A stretch of DNA of 64,000 nt from contig JAWNZC010000314.1 of NCBI GenBank assembly GCA_035771165.1, positions 7,744,001 through 7,808,000 on the forward strand, written 5' to 3'. Made by a program: the position numbers and the translations under genes. The stretch is from Paragorgia papillata. Its lineage: Eukaryota; Cnidaria; Anthozoa; Scleralcyonacea; Coralliidae. The notes below the pieces were generated by a model. The model worked only from the letters and a program-made list of their open reading frames with translations, was not told where the DNA came from and did no database searches. This document shows positions 16,784-23,776 of this stretch, piece after piece (the stretch's first letter is position 1; the number at the start of each line of letters is the position of its first letter).

Positions 16784-17431
16784 TCAAAGATTCTTTCCTT
16801 CTTCAATAATTTTTGTGTACTCTTTGCACTTTCTGAACCCACTCATCTCCTCTATTTTCAAAACATTTTCAACAGTGAGAGCAGTCCCAAACATTTTGAA
16901 TCCTGATTGGTATACTATGTAAGCATTGTTTTTTGGAGAATAGTTTAAAATATATCTTATTTCATCAAATGTTCTTAATTCTGCCAAAGATGGTTTTTTC
17001 ATTTTTTTCATAAGATCATCTCTTTTGCAAATTCCCAAAATAATGGACATAATGTATTTAACACTGAAATTTTTGTCTGAGACCAAACCCAAACCATTGA
17101 GACGATCTTTTGTTTCTAAAAAGAATTTCATGATTTCATACCCAACAATTTTTTCTTCCTTTGGAAACATATTCCAAAACATTTTTTTATAATTTTTTTG
17201 TGGGAGTGGTGATGGTTTTCTATGGTTGGAAGCATGCAACTGTTCCAGCTGCGTACAACATTTTCCACAAATTATGAACCCTTCAATTTCTTCCATTTTT
17301 GCCATACAACATCTGCTTTTGTTATTGTAAGTTTCAAGTTCTAAAAGACTTTCATTAAAATCTTTTGGCCCCTCTTCTTCGGGGGTTTCAATGATTGGAA
17401 AGTTTGAAATATTAAATTTTCGAAATGCCAT
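16784..17431 (-). CDS. Unknown protein with N-terminal four-Cys motif (215 aa)
   Basis: Minus strand, ATG at 17431. Residues ~41-60 hold CC...GFIICGKCC, a zinc-ribbon-like Cys cluster. The rest is mainly helical (GYEIMKFFLETKDRLNGLG, SVKYIMSIILGICKRDDLMKK) with basic patches. A zinc ribbon followed by helices is reminiscent of TFIIB-like or VLTF-type transcription factors, but no specific match is claimed. It starts 9 bases after the stop of the 400-aa gene upstream (17441), so the two form a unit transcribed towards lower coordinates. A late-transcription role is only a hypothesis. Confidence 0.6.
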   Translation of the reverse strand: MAFRKFNISNFPIIETPEEEGPKDFNESLLELETYNNKSRCCMAKMEEIEGFIICGKCCTQLEQLHASNHRKPSPLPQKNYKKMFWNMFPKEEKIVGYEIMKFFLETKDRLNGLGLVSDKNFSVKYIMSIILGICKRDDLMKKMKKPSLAELRTFDEIRYILNYSPKNNAYIVYQSGFKMFGTALTVENVLKIEEMSGFRKCKEYTKIIEEGKNL

Positions 17432-17440
17432 TACTTTTAT

Positions 17441-18643
17441 TTAAATTAATCTTGCTATCCCTTTAAATAGTATGAAAACAGTTCCAATTGAAGCCCCAAA
17501 AACTTCTGGTAATCTGTCATCAGTTTTTTCAGATGTTTCAGATGGTGTAAGGATTCCTGGTTTATATTTTAAAGGTTTTGTGGAAGGTTTTCCAAAAGTT
17601 TCGCCAATTTTTTTACTAACAGGTCCCAAAGATTTGCCAATATTGAGATTCCTGTTAAGTCCAAGAGACATCCCAGTTGTTGCCAGTGTTAAAACATTAT
17701 TAAAACCACTAATTGGATTAATTAAAATTCTCATGTCAGATGGGATCAAAATTAAACCCGGACTTATGGCAAAATTTAAAACAACATTTGTGGACTTAAT
17801 GGCTTGTCTCATATTTGAAATGGAAACAGTAATATCATCCTGGGCTATTGTGTCCTCCATTAATTTTTTAAACACCTCTTGTGTTTGTAAACTTTTAGCA
17901 CCCTCACCAACAATAACCCACCTCGTCTTTGCCTGTGCTCCCAAAACGCAGTACACAAAAGATTCTAAAGATTGTTGGAATAATTTCTGACCGAGGAGTG
18001 TTAATCCGTTGGAATCTTTGGGTACAAAATGTTTAAAATCATCCGGATATCTAGAACCAGCTGACACCAATTCTTCATAAGTGTTTACTCTTCCATAACT
18101 TTCTTTTGTTAAATTTACATATCTGACTTCATATCCAAGGTCTTTCATATCTTGTGTAAATTCTTTTACATTTTGTGTTGAGTTGCTAATCTTTTTAACC
18201 CAAACATCGTTGGGATTGTGTTGTAAAATTTTTATGGTTTCAGGTGTTAAAAACCTTCTGAGTTTGTTAGGATGTTTTAGAAACCTTCTAACCTGAAAAA
18301 CATAATGATAATTAACAATGCTTGTCAAAAAAGAAGACCGAAATCTTTTAAAATTATTTTGAAAATGCTTGTTAGAAATACCACACAAGTAGCTTGCAAC
18401 ATAACTGGCAGCAATGGCTGTAAAATATGGAATAGTGAGGAAATCATTTATGTTTGGATTCCTTGTTTTCAATGGTTGTTGAAAAGTTAAATCGATAGGA
18501 ATCAAGTTTACAATAAAATTTTCTTTTTCATTTACAAAAATTGTAATGGTGTTGATGTTTACAAATGCTTTTGGTTGTTTGGAAAATTTTTGGACTAATC
18601 CAAAAACATCCCATTCTTCGGGCCAATTTTTAGATTCTGTCAT
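17441..18643 (-). CDS. Unknown 400-aa protein with C-terminal membrane segment
   Basis: Minus strand, ATG at 18643 (aaaataaacaATG). Mixed alpha/beta with hydrophobic stretches at ~66-90 (TIPYFTAIAASYVASYLCG), ~290-310 and at the very C terminus (GASIGTVFILFKGIARLI). Residues ~110-135 are Arg/Lys-rich (VRRFLKHPNKLRRFL). No known domain is recognised. It is divergent from the integrase, and the 91-bp space between them contains regulatory repeat copy B. It could be a virion or scaffold protein; nothing in it suggests an enzyme. Confidence 0.6.
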   Translation of the reverse strand: MTESKNWPEEWDVFGLVQKFSKQPKAFVNINTITIFVNEKENFIVNLIPIDLTFQQPLKTRNPNINDFLTIPYFTAIAASYVASYLCGISNKHFQNNFKRFRSSFLTSIVNYHYVFQVRRFLKHPNKLRRFLTPETIKILQHNPNDVWVKKISNSTQNVKEFTQDMKDLGYEVRYVNLTKESYGRVNTYEELVSAGSRYPDDFKHFVPKDSNGLTLLGQKLFQQSLESFVYCVLGAQAKTRWVIVGEGAKSLQTQEVFKKLMEDTIAQDDITVSISNMRQAIKSTNVVLNFAISPGLILIPSDMRILINPISGFNNVLTLATTGMSLGLNRNLNIGKSLGPVSKKIGETFGKPSTKPLKYKPGILTPSETSEKTDDRLPEVFGASIGTVFILFKGIARLI

Positions 18644-18662
18644 TGTTTATTTTAAAGGTGGT

Positions 18663-18719
18663 ACCACATGACCCTAAATGACGTCCGGAAAGATTGGACT
18701 GTTGGAAGGGCACATTTGT
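18663..18719. promoter_or_regulatory. Intergenic repeat copy B with 17-bp motif, divergent promoter region
   Basis: Near-identical to 14871-14926; contains GTCCGGAAAGATTGGAC at 18683-18699, 51 bp before the integrase ATG. It also lies upstream of the minus-strand 400-aa gene. The inverted GTCC/GGAC half-sites make it suitable for a dimeric binding protein acting in both directions. Confidence 0.6.
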
Positions 18720-18733
18720 AAACAACAAAATAA

Positions 18734-19705
18734 ATGGAAGATGAACTTTTACTTATTGATCTCGAGCTTAGAGATATTTACTACAATCCTGTAACTGGTT
18801 ACCAATCCATGGAAAAACTTTATCAAGCTGCTGTAAAAGAAAATTCCTCAATAACCCGAAAACTGGTTAGAGAATGGTTGCACAGCCAAAAAGTTTTTAC
18901 TTTGCACAAACCTATCAAAAAACCAAGAAAATACCAAAAAACATTTGTTAAAAATCTTGCTGACCAAATGCAAATGGACTTGGTGGATATGGCAAAATTT
19001 GGTTCTGAAAATAATGACCAAAAATGGATCTTAACAGGTATTGAAATTTTGTCAAGATTTGGTTTCGCTGTCCCTGTTAAAAGGAAAAGTACTGTTGCTA
19101 TGGTGCCTGGGGTTTCCAAAATGTTGGAAGAATTTAAAAAAAGATTTGGCAAATATCCGGAAACAGTACAGTTTGACGAGGGGAAGGAGTTTTACAATGT
19201 TGGAGTAAAAACTCTTTTGAAATCTTTAAACATAGAATATTTTTCATCCAGATCCCACAGAAAGGCTGCAATTGTGGAAAGATTTAACAGGACTTTGAAA
19301 ACCAGAATGTGGAAATTTTTTACTTTTAAAGGGGACAAGGAGTGGTTAAATAATCTTGAAAAATTTGTGGGAAGCTACAACAACACCATCCACAGCACTA
19401 TTAAAATGAAACCCAAAGATGTCAATGATGGCAACCAATCCAAAGTTTTTTTAACTCTGTATGGAATTCCACCTCTTGAATCCCAAGTAAACCCAAAATT
19501 CAAAATTGGGGACCATGTCAGGATCCAAAAATACAGAAAAAACTTTGCAAAAGGTTATGATCCAAATTTTACAAATGAAATTTTTACTGTGTCAGCGGTT
19601 TTCAGGGGAGTTCCAGTTATGTATAGAATTCGAGATAAGGAGGAAGACATTATGGGAAAATTTTATGGTGAGGAGTTGGTTAAAGTTGTTGGGGAACAGA
19701 ATTAA
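18734..19705 (+). CDS. Polinton integrase, rve/DDE family (323 aa)
   Basis: Retroviral-type integrase core with catalytic acids visible at D82 (QMDLVDM), D148 (VQFDEGKEF) and E182 (AAIVERFNRTLK), the usual Polinton arrangement. The N-terminal ~70 residues are a helical domain (LVREWLHSQ). The C-terminal part (FKIGDHVRIQKY...) looks like the SH3/chromo-like DNA-binding tail. The enzyme would cut and join the element's AG/CT ends and yield 6-bp duplications, as observed. All catalytic residues are intact. ATG in acaaaataaATG context. Confidence 0.93.
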   Translation: MEDELLLIDLELRDIYYNPVTGYQSMEKLYQAAVKENSSITRKLVREWLHSQKVFTLHKPIKKPRKYQKTFVKNLADQMQMDLVDMAKFGSENNDQKWILTGIEILSRFGFAVPVKRKSTVAMVPGVSKMLEEFKKRFGKYPETVQFDEGKEFYNVGVKTLLKSLNIEYFSSRSHRKAAIVERFNRTLKTRMWKFFTFKGDKEWLNNLEKFVGSYNNTIHSTIKMKPKDVNDGNQSKVFLTLYGIPPLESQVNPKFKIGDHVRIQKYRKNFAKGYDPNFTNEIFTVSAVFRGVPVMYRIRDKEEDIMGKFYGEELVKVVGEQN

Positions 19706-19725
19706 AAAAAATGCCAAGATAAACA

Positions 19726-21084
19726 ATGGATGACATTGGAATGGATAATCTTGGAATGTCTAACATACCAGAAGATGAGACAGGAACAGCAGAAACAAAT
19801 TTTGGTGGAACCTTTGAATCATCTTTTAACCAATCATATTTTGATGAACTTAACGAACTTTTTGGTAAATATGATGAAATTTTTGGTGAGGACCCCAGAC
19901 AGTTTGAAGAAAATGAAAGAGAAAAAATCATTGAAAGAATTACCAAAAGGCCTGTACGGTTTAAAGGAGAGTCTGAAAAATTATTCCGAAAAAGAATGAA
20001 AGACTTCATAGCAAATGAGTCAAGAAGACAAAGTTTGGATGTTACAAAGCAAAAGAAGGAATTCTTTTATAAAAATTTGAGACAATCAATAGTTGGGAAT
20101 GATGGCAAAGCAAGCAAAAAACTGTTGAAGGATAGTGCGTTTTCCTATGACCCAAAAACATTTGAGGTTGATGGGCTAAAGTTTGAAAAAGTGCTAGTTC
20201 TTGTTAGAGATAAAAGTACCGATGAGTTTGACTTTTCAAAAGGAAAAGGGGAAAAAGTTGAAAACAAAATTATAAAATTTAAGGGACTGTTAAAGGAAGC
20301 AAAGGCCGAACATTCCAAAACTGGAGTTGGTTACATAGAAGATGAGCTTAACATATCCCCACAAGCCGCAGAAGCAGTTCAAGAAGATGTTGCCAGAGAT
20401 TTAGGTGACCAAGCGACAATATTGATGGATGCCTTGTTTGCAAATGCAGAGGAAAATGAATTTGATAGCAATCTTAGTAATCTTTTTGGCACAGTAAAAG
20501 ACAAAACTGCACAAATTAATCAGCTATCTGGGCAGAACAGGTGGGATTTCATAGAAGGTAACAAAGTTGCTGCCGAAGCCAACCAAGAACTTTACGAAGA
20601 CAAAGGTGATGCTGAACAAAATCCCACTATAAAGCAACTTTTCAAAGGTATGGCAAATGTGTGCAGGGTAAAAGCTGAAGAAATGAGGCTGTTAAATAAT
20701 GAAAAACCAAAGGAAAAAGCAACAGAACAAATGATGGAGGATCATGTCATAACCAGATTCGAAAAATTTAAAGAATGGGCTAAACAAAACATGGGAGTTT
20801 CGACAGCCATTGCCATTTCCATAGCTGGGATTATTACAACTGTTGCACTGGCTGGAAAAGCTGCTGTTGTAACGACTGCAAAGGCAACAGGAGCATTAGG
20901 AAAAGCATTGGCGAAAATTGCGAAAGCTGCTTGGCCCATAATAGCACCAATTCTTAGCATATTGGCAACTGCATTATCATGGGGAGCAAAGGGGTTGGCA
21001 TGGTTGGCAAAGAATTTGTGGGTCCTTGCAATAGGTTTGACATATTTTGTTTACATAGAATACAAAAATTATAAAAAGAAATAA
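19726..21084 (+). CDS. Large helical protein with C-terminal membrane-active region (452 aa)
   Basis: It begins in agataaacaATG context. The N terminus is acidic and Gly/Asn-rich. The middle is a charged helical region with basic patches (KLFRKRMKDFIANESRR). The last ~100 residues are strongly hydrophobic or amphipathic: AIAISIAGIITTVALAGKAA, an Ala/Lys amphipathic helix (GALGKALAKIAKAAWPI), and two more membrane helices ending in a YKKK tail. Similar 'membrane tail' proteins accompany Polinton cores in my recollection. The Ala/Lys helix suggests possible membrane-lytic or minor capsid function, analogous but not demonstrably homologous to adenovirus internal proteins. Confidence 0.65.
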   Translation: MDDIGMDNLGMSNIPEDETGTAETNFGGTFESSFNQSYFDELNELFGKYDEIFGEDPRQFEENEREKIIERITKRPVRFKGESEKLFRKRMKDFIANESRRQSLDVTKQKKEFFYKNLRQSIVGNDGKASKKLLKDSAFSYDPKTFEVDGLKFEKVLVLVRDKSTDEFDFSKGKGEKVENKIIKFKGLLKEAKAEHSKTGVGYIEDELNISPQAAEAVQEDVARDLGDQATILMDALFANAEENEFDSNLSNLFGTVKDKTAQINQLSGQNRWDFIEGNKVAAEANQELYEDKGDAEQNPTIKQLFKGMANVCRVKAEEMRLLNNEKPKEKATEQMMEDHVITRFEKFKEWAKQNMGVSTAIAISIAGIITTVALAGKAAVVTTAKATGALGKALAKIAKAAWPIIAPILSILATALSWGAKGLAWLAKNLWVLAIGLTYFVYIEYKNYKKK

Positions 21085-21092
21085 CATAATAA

Positions 21093-21590
21093 ATGAACAC
21101 AGAATATGCAAAAATGGAAGAACCAGAAGAATCGCAAGATTTGAACCTTCGGGAAAACTTGATCCGCCTATCCTTTGCAAAAAGGATCAAATATTCGGAA
21201 GCATATCTTAAAAAAGCATCAATGGGTCAGTTGGAGAAAATTAAGTTAAATTATGATAGGGAACAACTTGAAAAAACGACATCCTTGTTGACAGAAACTC
21301 TTGTTACAAAATTTTCAGAGTTAATGGAACAGTTAGAATTGGTGCAAGATGATGAAAAGTTGGATGCTGAACTTTCTTCAAACAAACTTTTCTGCGATGA
21401 TGTTAGGTCATTGGTTTTGAAAGTCTCGCCATACATTCCAATGATTGGATTATTAACAGGTGGGATTATTATTGCAAAACATGTTTGGAACAAGGGTCCG
21501 GGTTTAAATAAAGATGTTTCAGTACAAAGTGATGAAAATATTGATGAAAATTTCAATGGTGGCAGTTCTGTTAATCCCAGTGACAGTTGA
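21093..21590 (+). CDS. Helical protein with one C-terminal membrane segment (165 aa)
   Basis: It starts 8 bases after the previous stop (cataataaATG). There is a charged helical N-terminal region, a coiled-coil-like core (EQLEKTTSLLTETLVTKF), a short acidic stretch, then a membrane segment at ~113-132 (PYIPMIGLLTGGIIIAKHVW) and a Ser/Asp/Asn-rich tail. Probably expressed with the membrane-tail protein at 19726. Recurrent in related elements as I recall; function unknown. Confidence 0.62.
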   Translation: MNTEYAKMEEPEESQDLNLRENLIRLSFAKRIKYSEAYLKKASMGQLEKIKLNYDREQLEKTTSLLTETLVTKFSELMEQLELVQDDEKLDAELSSNKLFCDDVRSLVLKVSPYIPMIGLLTGGIIIAKHVWNKGPGLNKDVSVQSDENIDENFNGGSSVNPSDS

Positions 21591-21614
21591 ACTAATATTG
21601 CTTAAAATTTTACT

Positions 21615-21645
21615 TTTTTCCTAATTTTTGATAAGTTAGGAAAAA
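21615..21645. terminator. Stem-loop, 10-bp stem
   Basis: TTTTTCCTAA (21615-21624) pairs with TTAGGAAAAA (21636-21645) around an 11-base loop, just after the stop at 21590. Sequence differs from the TTATAAC hairpins but the position is equivalent. Confidence 0.55.
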
Positions 21646-21682
21646 TTGAATTTAAAAGAATGGTTTTTTAAAAGAATAATAA

Positions 21683-22528
21683 ATGGGAATCAAAGAAATG
21701 TTAAAATTTGAAGCTGAACTTTTAAAAAATAAGTTACATGAAAAATTACATAAACTTTATACACCAAATTTCGACCCGGATTATTTATCATTAACAGAAT
21801 TAAAAATTTTGGCTTTTGAAAATGGGATACCACCTATTAGTTTTACACGAAAAACATTATCCGAAAAGCTTAAAATTCCATTTGAACCATATGAAAACAT
21901 GGGTCATCCAGATTATCATGATTGGAGTTCAGTTAAAATAACATTTAAAGAGGTTGGTGGCACTGACAAAATTAAGTTTCCAAGTAAAGTTGCTGCTGGT
22001 GATGCTATTGGAATGGTTAACACTTCCATCGACTATCATTACAAAAACAAAAAACCAGTTGAGTATAATGGGAAGCTCTGGAATATTAGTCGCTCAATAC
22101 CTTATCAAAGTAGATTCCACAACAAAGTGTTAGAAAATGAAATAAAACTTTTGCAGGAACAACTTAGTAGTTTAAATCCGGAAATGATCAAACACACATT
22201 CAACAAACCAATTCCAAAAGCAGAGTTGGTTAATCTAGCTTCTGAAATCGGAATTCCGAATCCACTCAACCTCAACAACAAAACACTTTGTTATGAACTT
22301 GGTTTACCTTTTGTACCATATAAACCATGGCCAACAAATGATAAAATACCTATCAAAGTTCTGTTTTCAGCAGTGGTACCATTTGAAAATGAAACAATTG
22401 AATTTTCAAGTTTGACAGAAGCAGCTTTGGTATTAGGTTATAAACACGTTACCGGTATAAATTATTGCATAAATAATAAAATAATTGTTTGGTATAATGG
22501 GAAATATTGGTCTGTAAAACGCAAATAA
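21683..22528 (+). CDS. Protein with two SAP-like + NUMOD1-like modules (281 aa)
   Basis: Two copies of a composite module. First part: a helix-loop-helix of SAP-like type (SLTELKILAFENGIPP...KTLSEKLKIPF; second copy AELVNLASEIGIPN...KTLCYELGLPF). Second part: a strand plus small helical segment resembling NUMOD1 DNA-binding modules (IKFPSKVAAGDAIGM...; second copy IEFSSLTEAALVLGY...INYCI), closing with YNGK-x-W. The same module occurs once in the gene at 22960. DNA binding, for example at termini or capsid-packaged DNA, is inferred from the module types. ATG in aataataaATG context. Confidence 0.65.
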   Translation: MGIKEMLKFEAELLKNKLHEKLHKLYTPNFDPDYLSLTELKILAFENGIPPISFTRKTLSEKLKIPFEPYENMGHPDYHDWSSVKITFKEVGGTDKIKFPSKVAAGDAIGMVNTSIDYHYKNKKPVEYNGKLWNISRSIPYQSRFHNKVLENEIKLLQEQLSSLNPEMIKHTFNKPIPKAELVNLASEIGIPNPLNLNNKTLCYELGLPFVPYKPWPTNDKIPIKVLFSAVVPFENETIEFSSLTEAALVLGYKHVTGINYCINNKIIVWYNGKYWSVKRK

Positions 22529-22530
22529 AA

Positions 22531-22812
22531 ATGGGAAACTCAAAGTCCAAACCAAAAGAAAAATTAAACAAAAATCATATTTCTAAAAAAGGATTCCAGT
22601 TGGGATTACGTTTTGGAAGAGATGACCTAACCATGGAAGGCAACTTGCAAATAGGATGGACAAACAAAACAGTAAAAAATTATACAAAAGTTCCAAGTTG
22701 TAAAAAATCAACATCTTTAGAATCTTTAAAACCAAATAAAATAAATGATATTGTTAACAAGGATTCAAAATTGGTACCGACAAATTCGGAAACAGCGGAG
22801 GACAAAACGTAA
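22531..22812 (+). CDS. Small basic protein with N-myristoylation signal (93 aa)
   Basis: The ATG at 22531 follows the previous stop by 2 bases (aaataaaaATG). The N terminus MGNSKSKPKEK fits the N-myristoylation consensus (Gly2, small residue at 3, Ser6, basic follow-up), implying membrane targeting of the product in a eukaryotic cell. The frame is open a little upstream (22507), but that start would hide the signal and overlap the preceding gene. The rest is basic and low in hydrophobics. Function unknown; membrane-associated matrix-like or signalling roles are possible. Confidence 0.6.
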   Translation: MGNSKSKPKEKLNKNHISKKGFQLGLRFGRDDLTMEGNLQIGWTNKTVKNYTKVPSCKKSTSLESLKPNKINDIVNKDSKLVPTNSETAEDKT

Positions 22813-22894
22813 CACACTTCTTAGGGAAAAATGGGTACAAAATGAAAAGGATCGTTGGATGCACAATGATGTTAGAAATGAACATTATTATTGA
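22745..22894 (+). CDS. Overlapping small basic ORF (49 aa), tentative
   Basis: In the +1 frame relative to the myristoylated protein, an ATG at 22745 (aataaaATG) opens a 49-codon frame ending TGA at 22894. The product is very basic (WYRQIRKQRRTKRNTLLREK) with several Trp. Either a short overlapping gene or, less likely, the frameshifted end of the 22531 gene. Confidence 0.3.
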   Translation: MILLTRIQNWYRQIRKQRRTKRNTLLREKWVQNEKDRWMHNDVRNEHYY

Positions 22895-22910
22895 AATTTT
22901 AAAAAAAATC

Positions 22911-22931
22911 TCTTATTTTTCAAAAATAAGA
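22911..22931. terminator. A/T stem-loop
   Basis: CTTATTTTT (22912-22920) and AAAAATAAG (22922-22930) form a short hairpin before the ATG at 22960. Equivalent in position to the other intergenic stem-loops. Confidence 0.4.
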
Positions 22932-22959
22932 AATTTAAAAAGAAACACCATAATAAACA

Positions 22960-23451
22960 ATGACAACTTTAACACCTGAAAACATTAATAATTATTTACG
23001 AAATGAAGAAGAAAAACTTGAAACCGATCGTCAAAAAAAACTAGAAGAACTCAAAAAACTTTTTAAAATTCGAATGGGACTAAGAACAAGTGGAAACAAA
23101 AGACTTAAAGAAATACGGGAAGGAAATTTTCCACCAACATATCTTAAAGAATTAAGACAAATTGGTAAAAAACTTGGTGTCAAAGGTTCCCACAGTTTAA
23201 ATTTAAAAACTATTTGCGAACGACTTAACATCCCATTAGTCAAAAATGAAGTTTATGACAAGTTCCACAGAAATGTTATCAATACACCTGTAAAAATAAC
23301 ATTTACTTCTGCTGCTGGAAACACAATAGAATTTCCAAGTATTTACAATGCTGCCCAAAATTTACACAAAAACCCAAGTTTCATCCCATATTGCATTAAA
23401 AAAAACATGGAAGTTATGTTTAATGGTAAATATTGGTCCGTAAGTCGGTAA
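22960..23451 (+). CDS. Protein with one SAP-like + NUMOD1-like module (163 aa)
   Basis: Paralogue of the 281-aa protein at 21683. A charged coiled-coil N terminus (~1-55) is followed by the SAP-like part (LKELRQIGKKLGV...LKTICERLNIPLV) and the NUMOD1-like part (IEFPSIYNAAQNLHKNPSFIPYCI), closing with FNGKYWSV, the same ending as its paralogue. ATG in ataataaacaATG context. The gene is followed by a 13-bp stem-loop and then a convergent small gene. Confidence 0.65.
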   Translation: MTTLTPENINNYLRNEEEKLETDRQKKLEELKKLFKIRMGLRTSGNKRLKEIREGNFPPTYLKELRQIGKKLGVKGSHSLNLKTICERLNIPLVKNEVYDKFHRNVINTPVKITFTSAAGNTIEFPSIYNAAQNLHKNPSFIPYCIKKNMEVMFNGKYWSVSR

Positions 23452-23542
23452 AATTTTTTTAAAATCCACATATATAAATAGTAGTCGACTGTTTTCTAAG
23501 ACTTTCAACATCTAGTAAGCTTTTGTCATGATCTTTTTTTTG

Positions 23543-23574
23543 AAAATTACTATCCAATGTTGGGTAGTAATTTT
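23543..23574. terminator. 13-bp stem-loop between convergent genes
   Basis: AAAATTACTATCC (23543-23555) pairs with GGGTAGTAATTTT (23562-23574), one T-G pair included, around a 6-base loop. The plus gene ends at 23451 and the minus gene at 23588, so one symmetrical hairpin could end both transcripts. Confidence 0.6.
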
Positions 23575-23587
23575 TTTATGAAGTTTT

Positions 23588-23737
23588 TTAAAATGTAAGC
23601 CACCATAATACAAAAATAACATTCAAAATAATGACTCCAACCATAAAAACACCAAAAAATGAAACTCTGTTTACTTGTTTAACAATTTGGTTTTCAAAAT
23701 AATCAAAGGCAACTTCAATATCAACATTATCATCCAT
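23588..23737 (-). CDS. 49-aa membrane protein gene, divergent from polB
   Basis: Minus-strand frame from ATG at 23737 (ttataaaataaaaATG) to TAA at 23588. The product has an acidic N terminus (MDDNVDIEVAFDYFENQ) and one membrane segment of ~22 residues (FFGVFMVGVIILNVIFVLWW). Only 39 bp separate its ATG from the polymerase ATG, giving a compact divergent promoter. It is flanked on its 3' side by the symmetrical hairpin at 23543. Short, but start context, hairpin and clean membrane topology all support it. Confidence 0.55.
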   Translation of the reverse strand: MDDNVDIEVAFDYFENQIVKQVNRVSFFGVFMVGVIILNVIFVLWWLTF

Positions 23738-23776
23738 TTTTATTTTATAAAAAAAATTCATATAGTAATAAAGGAT

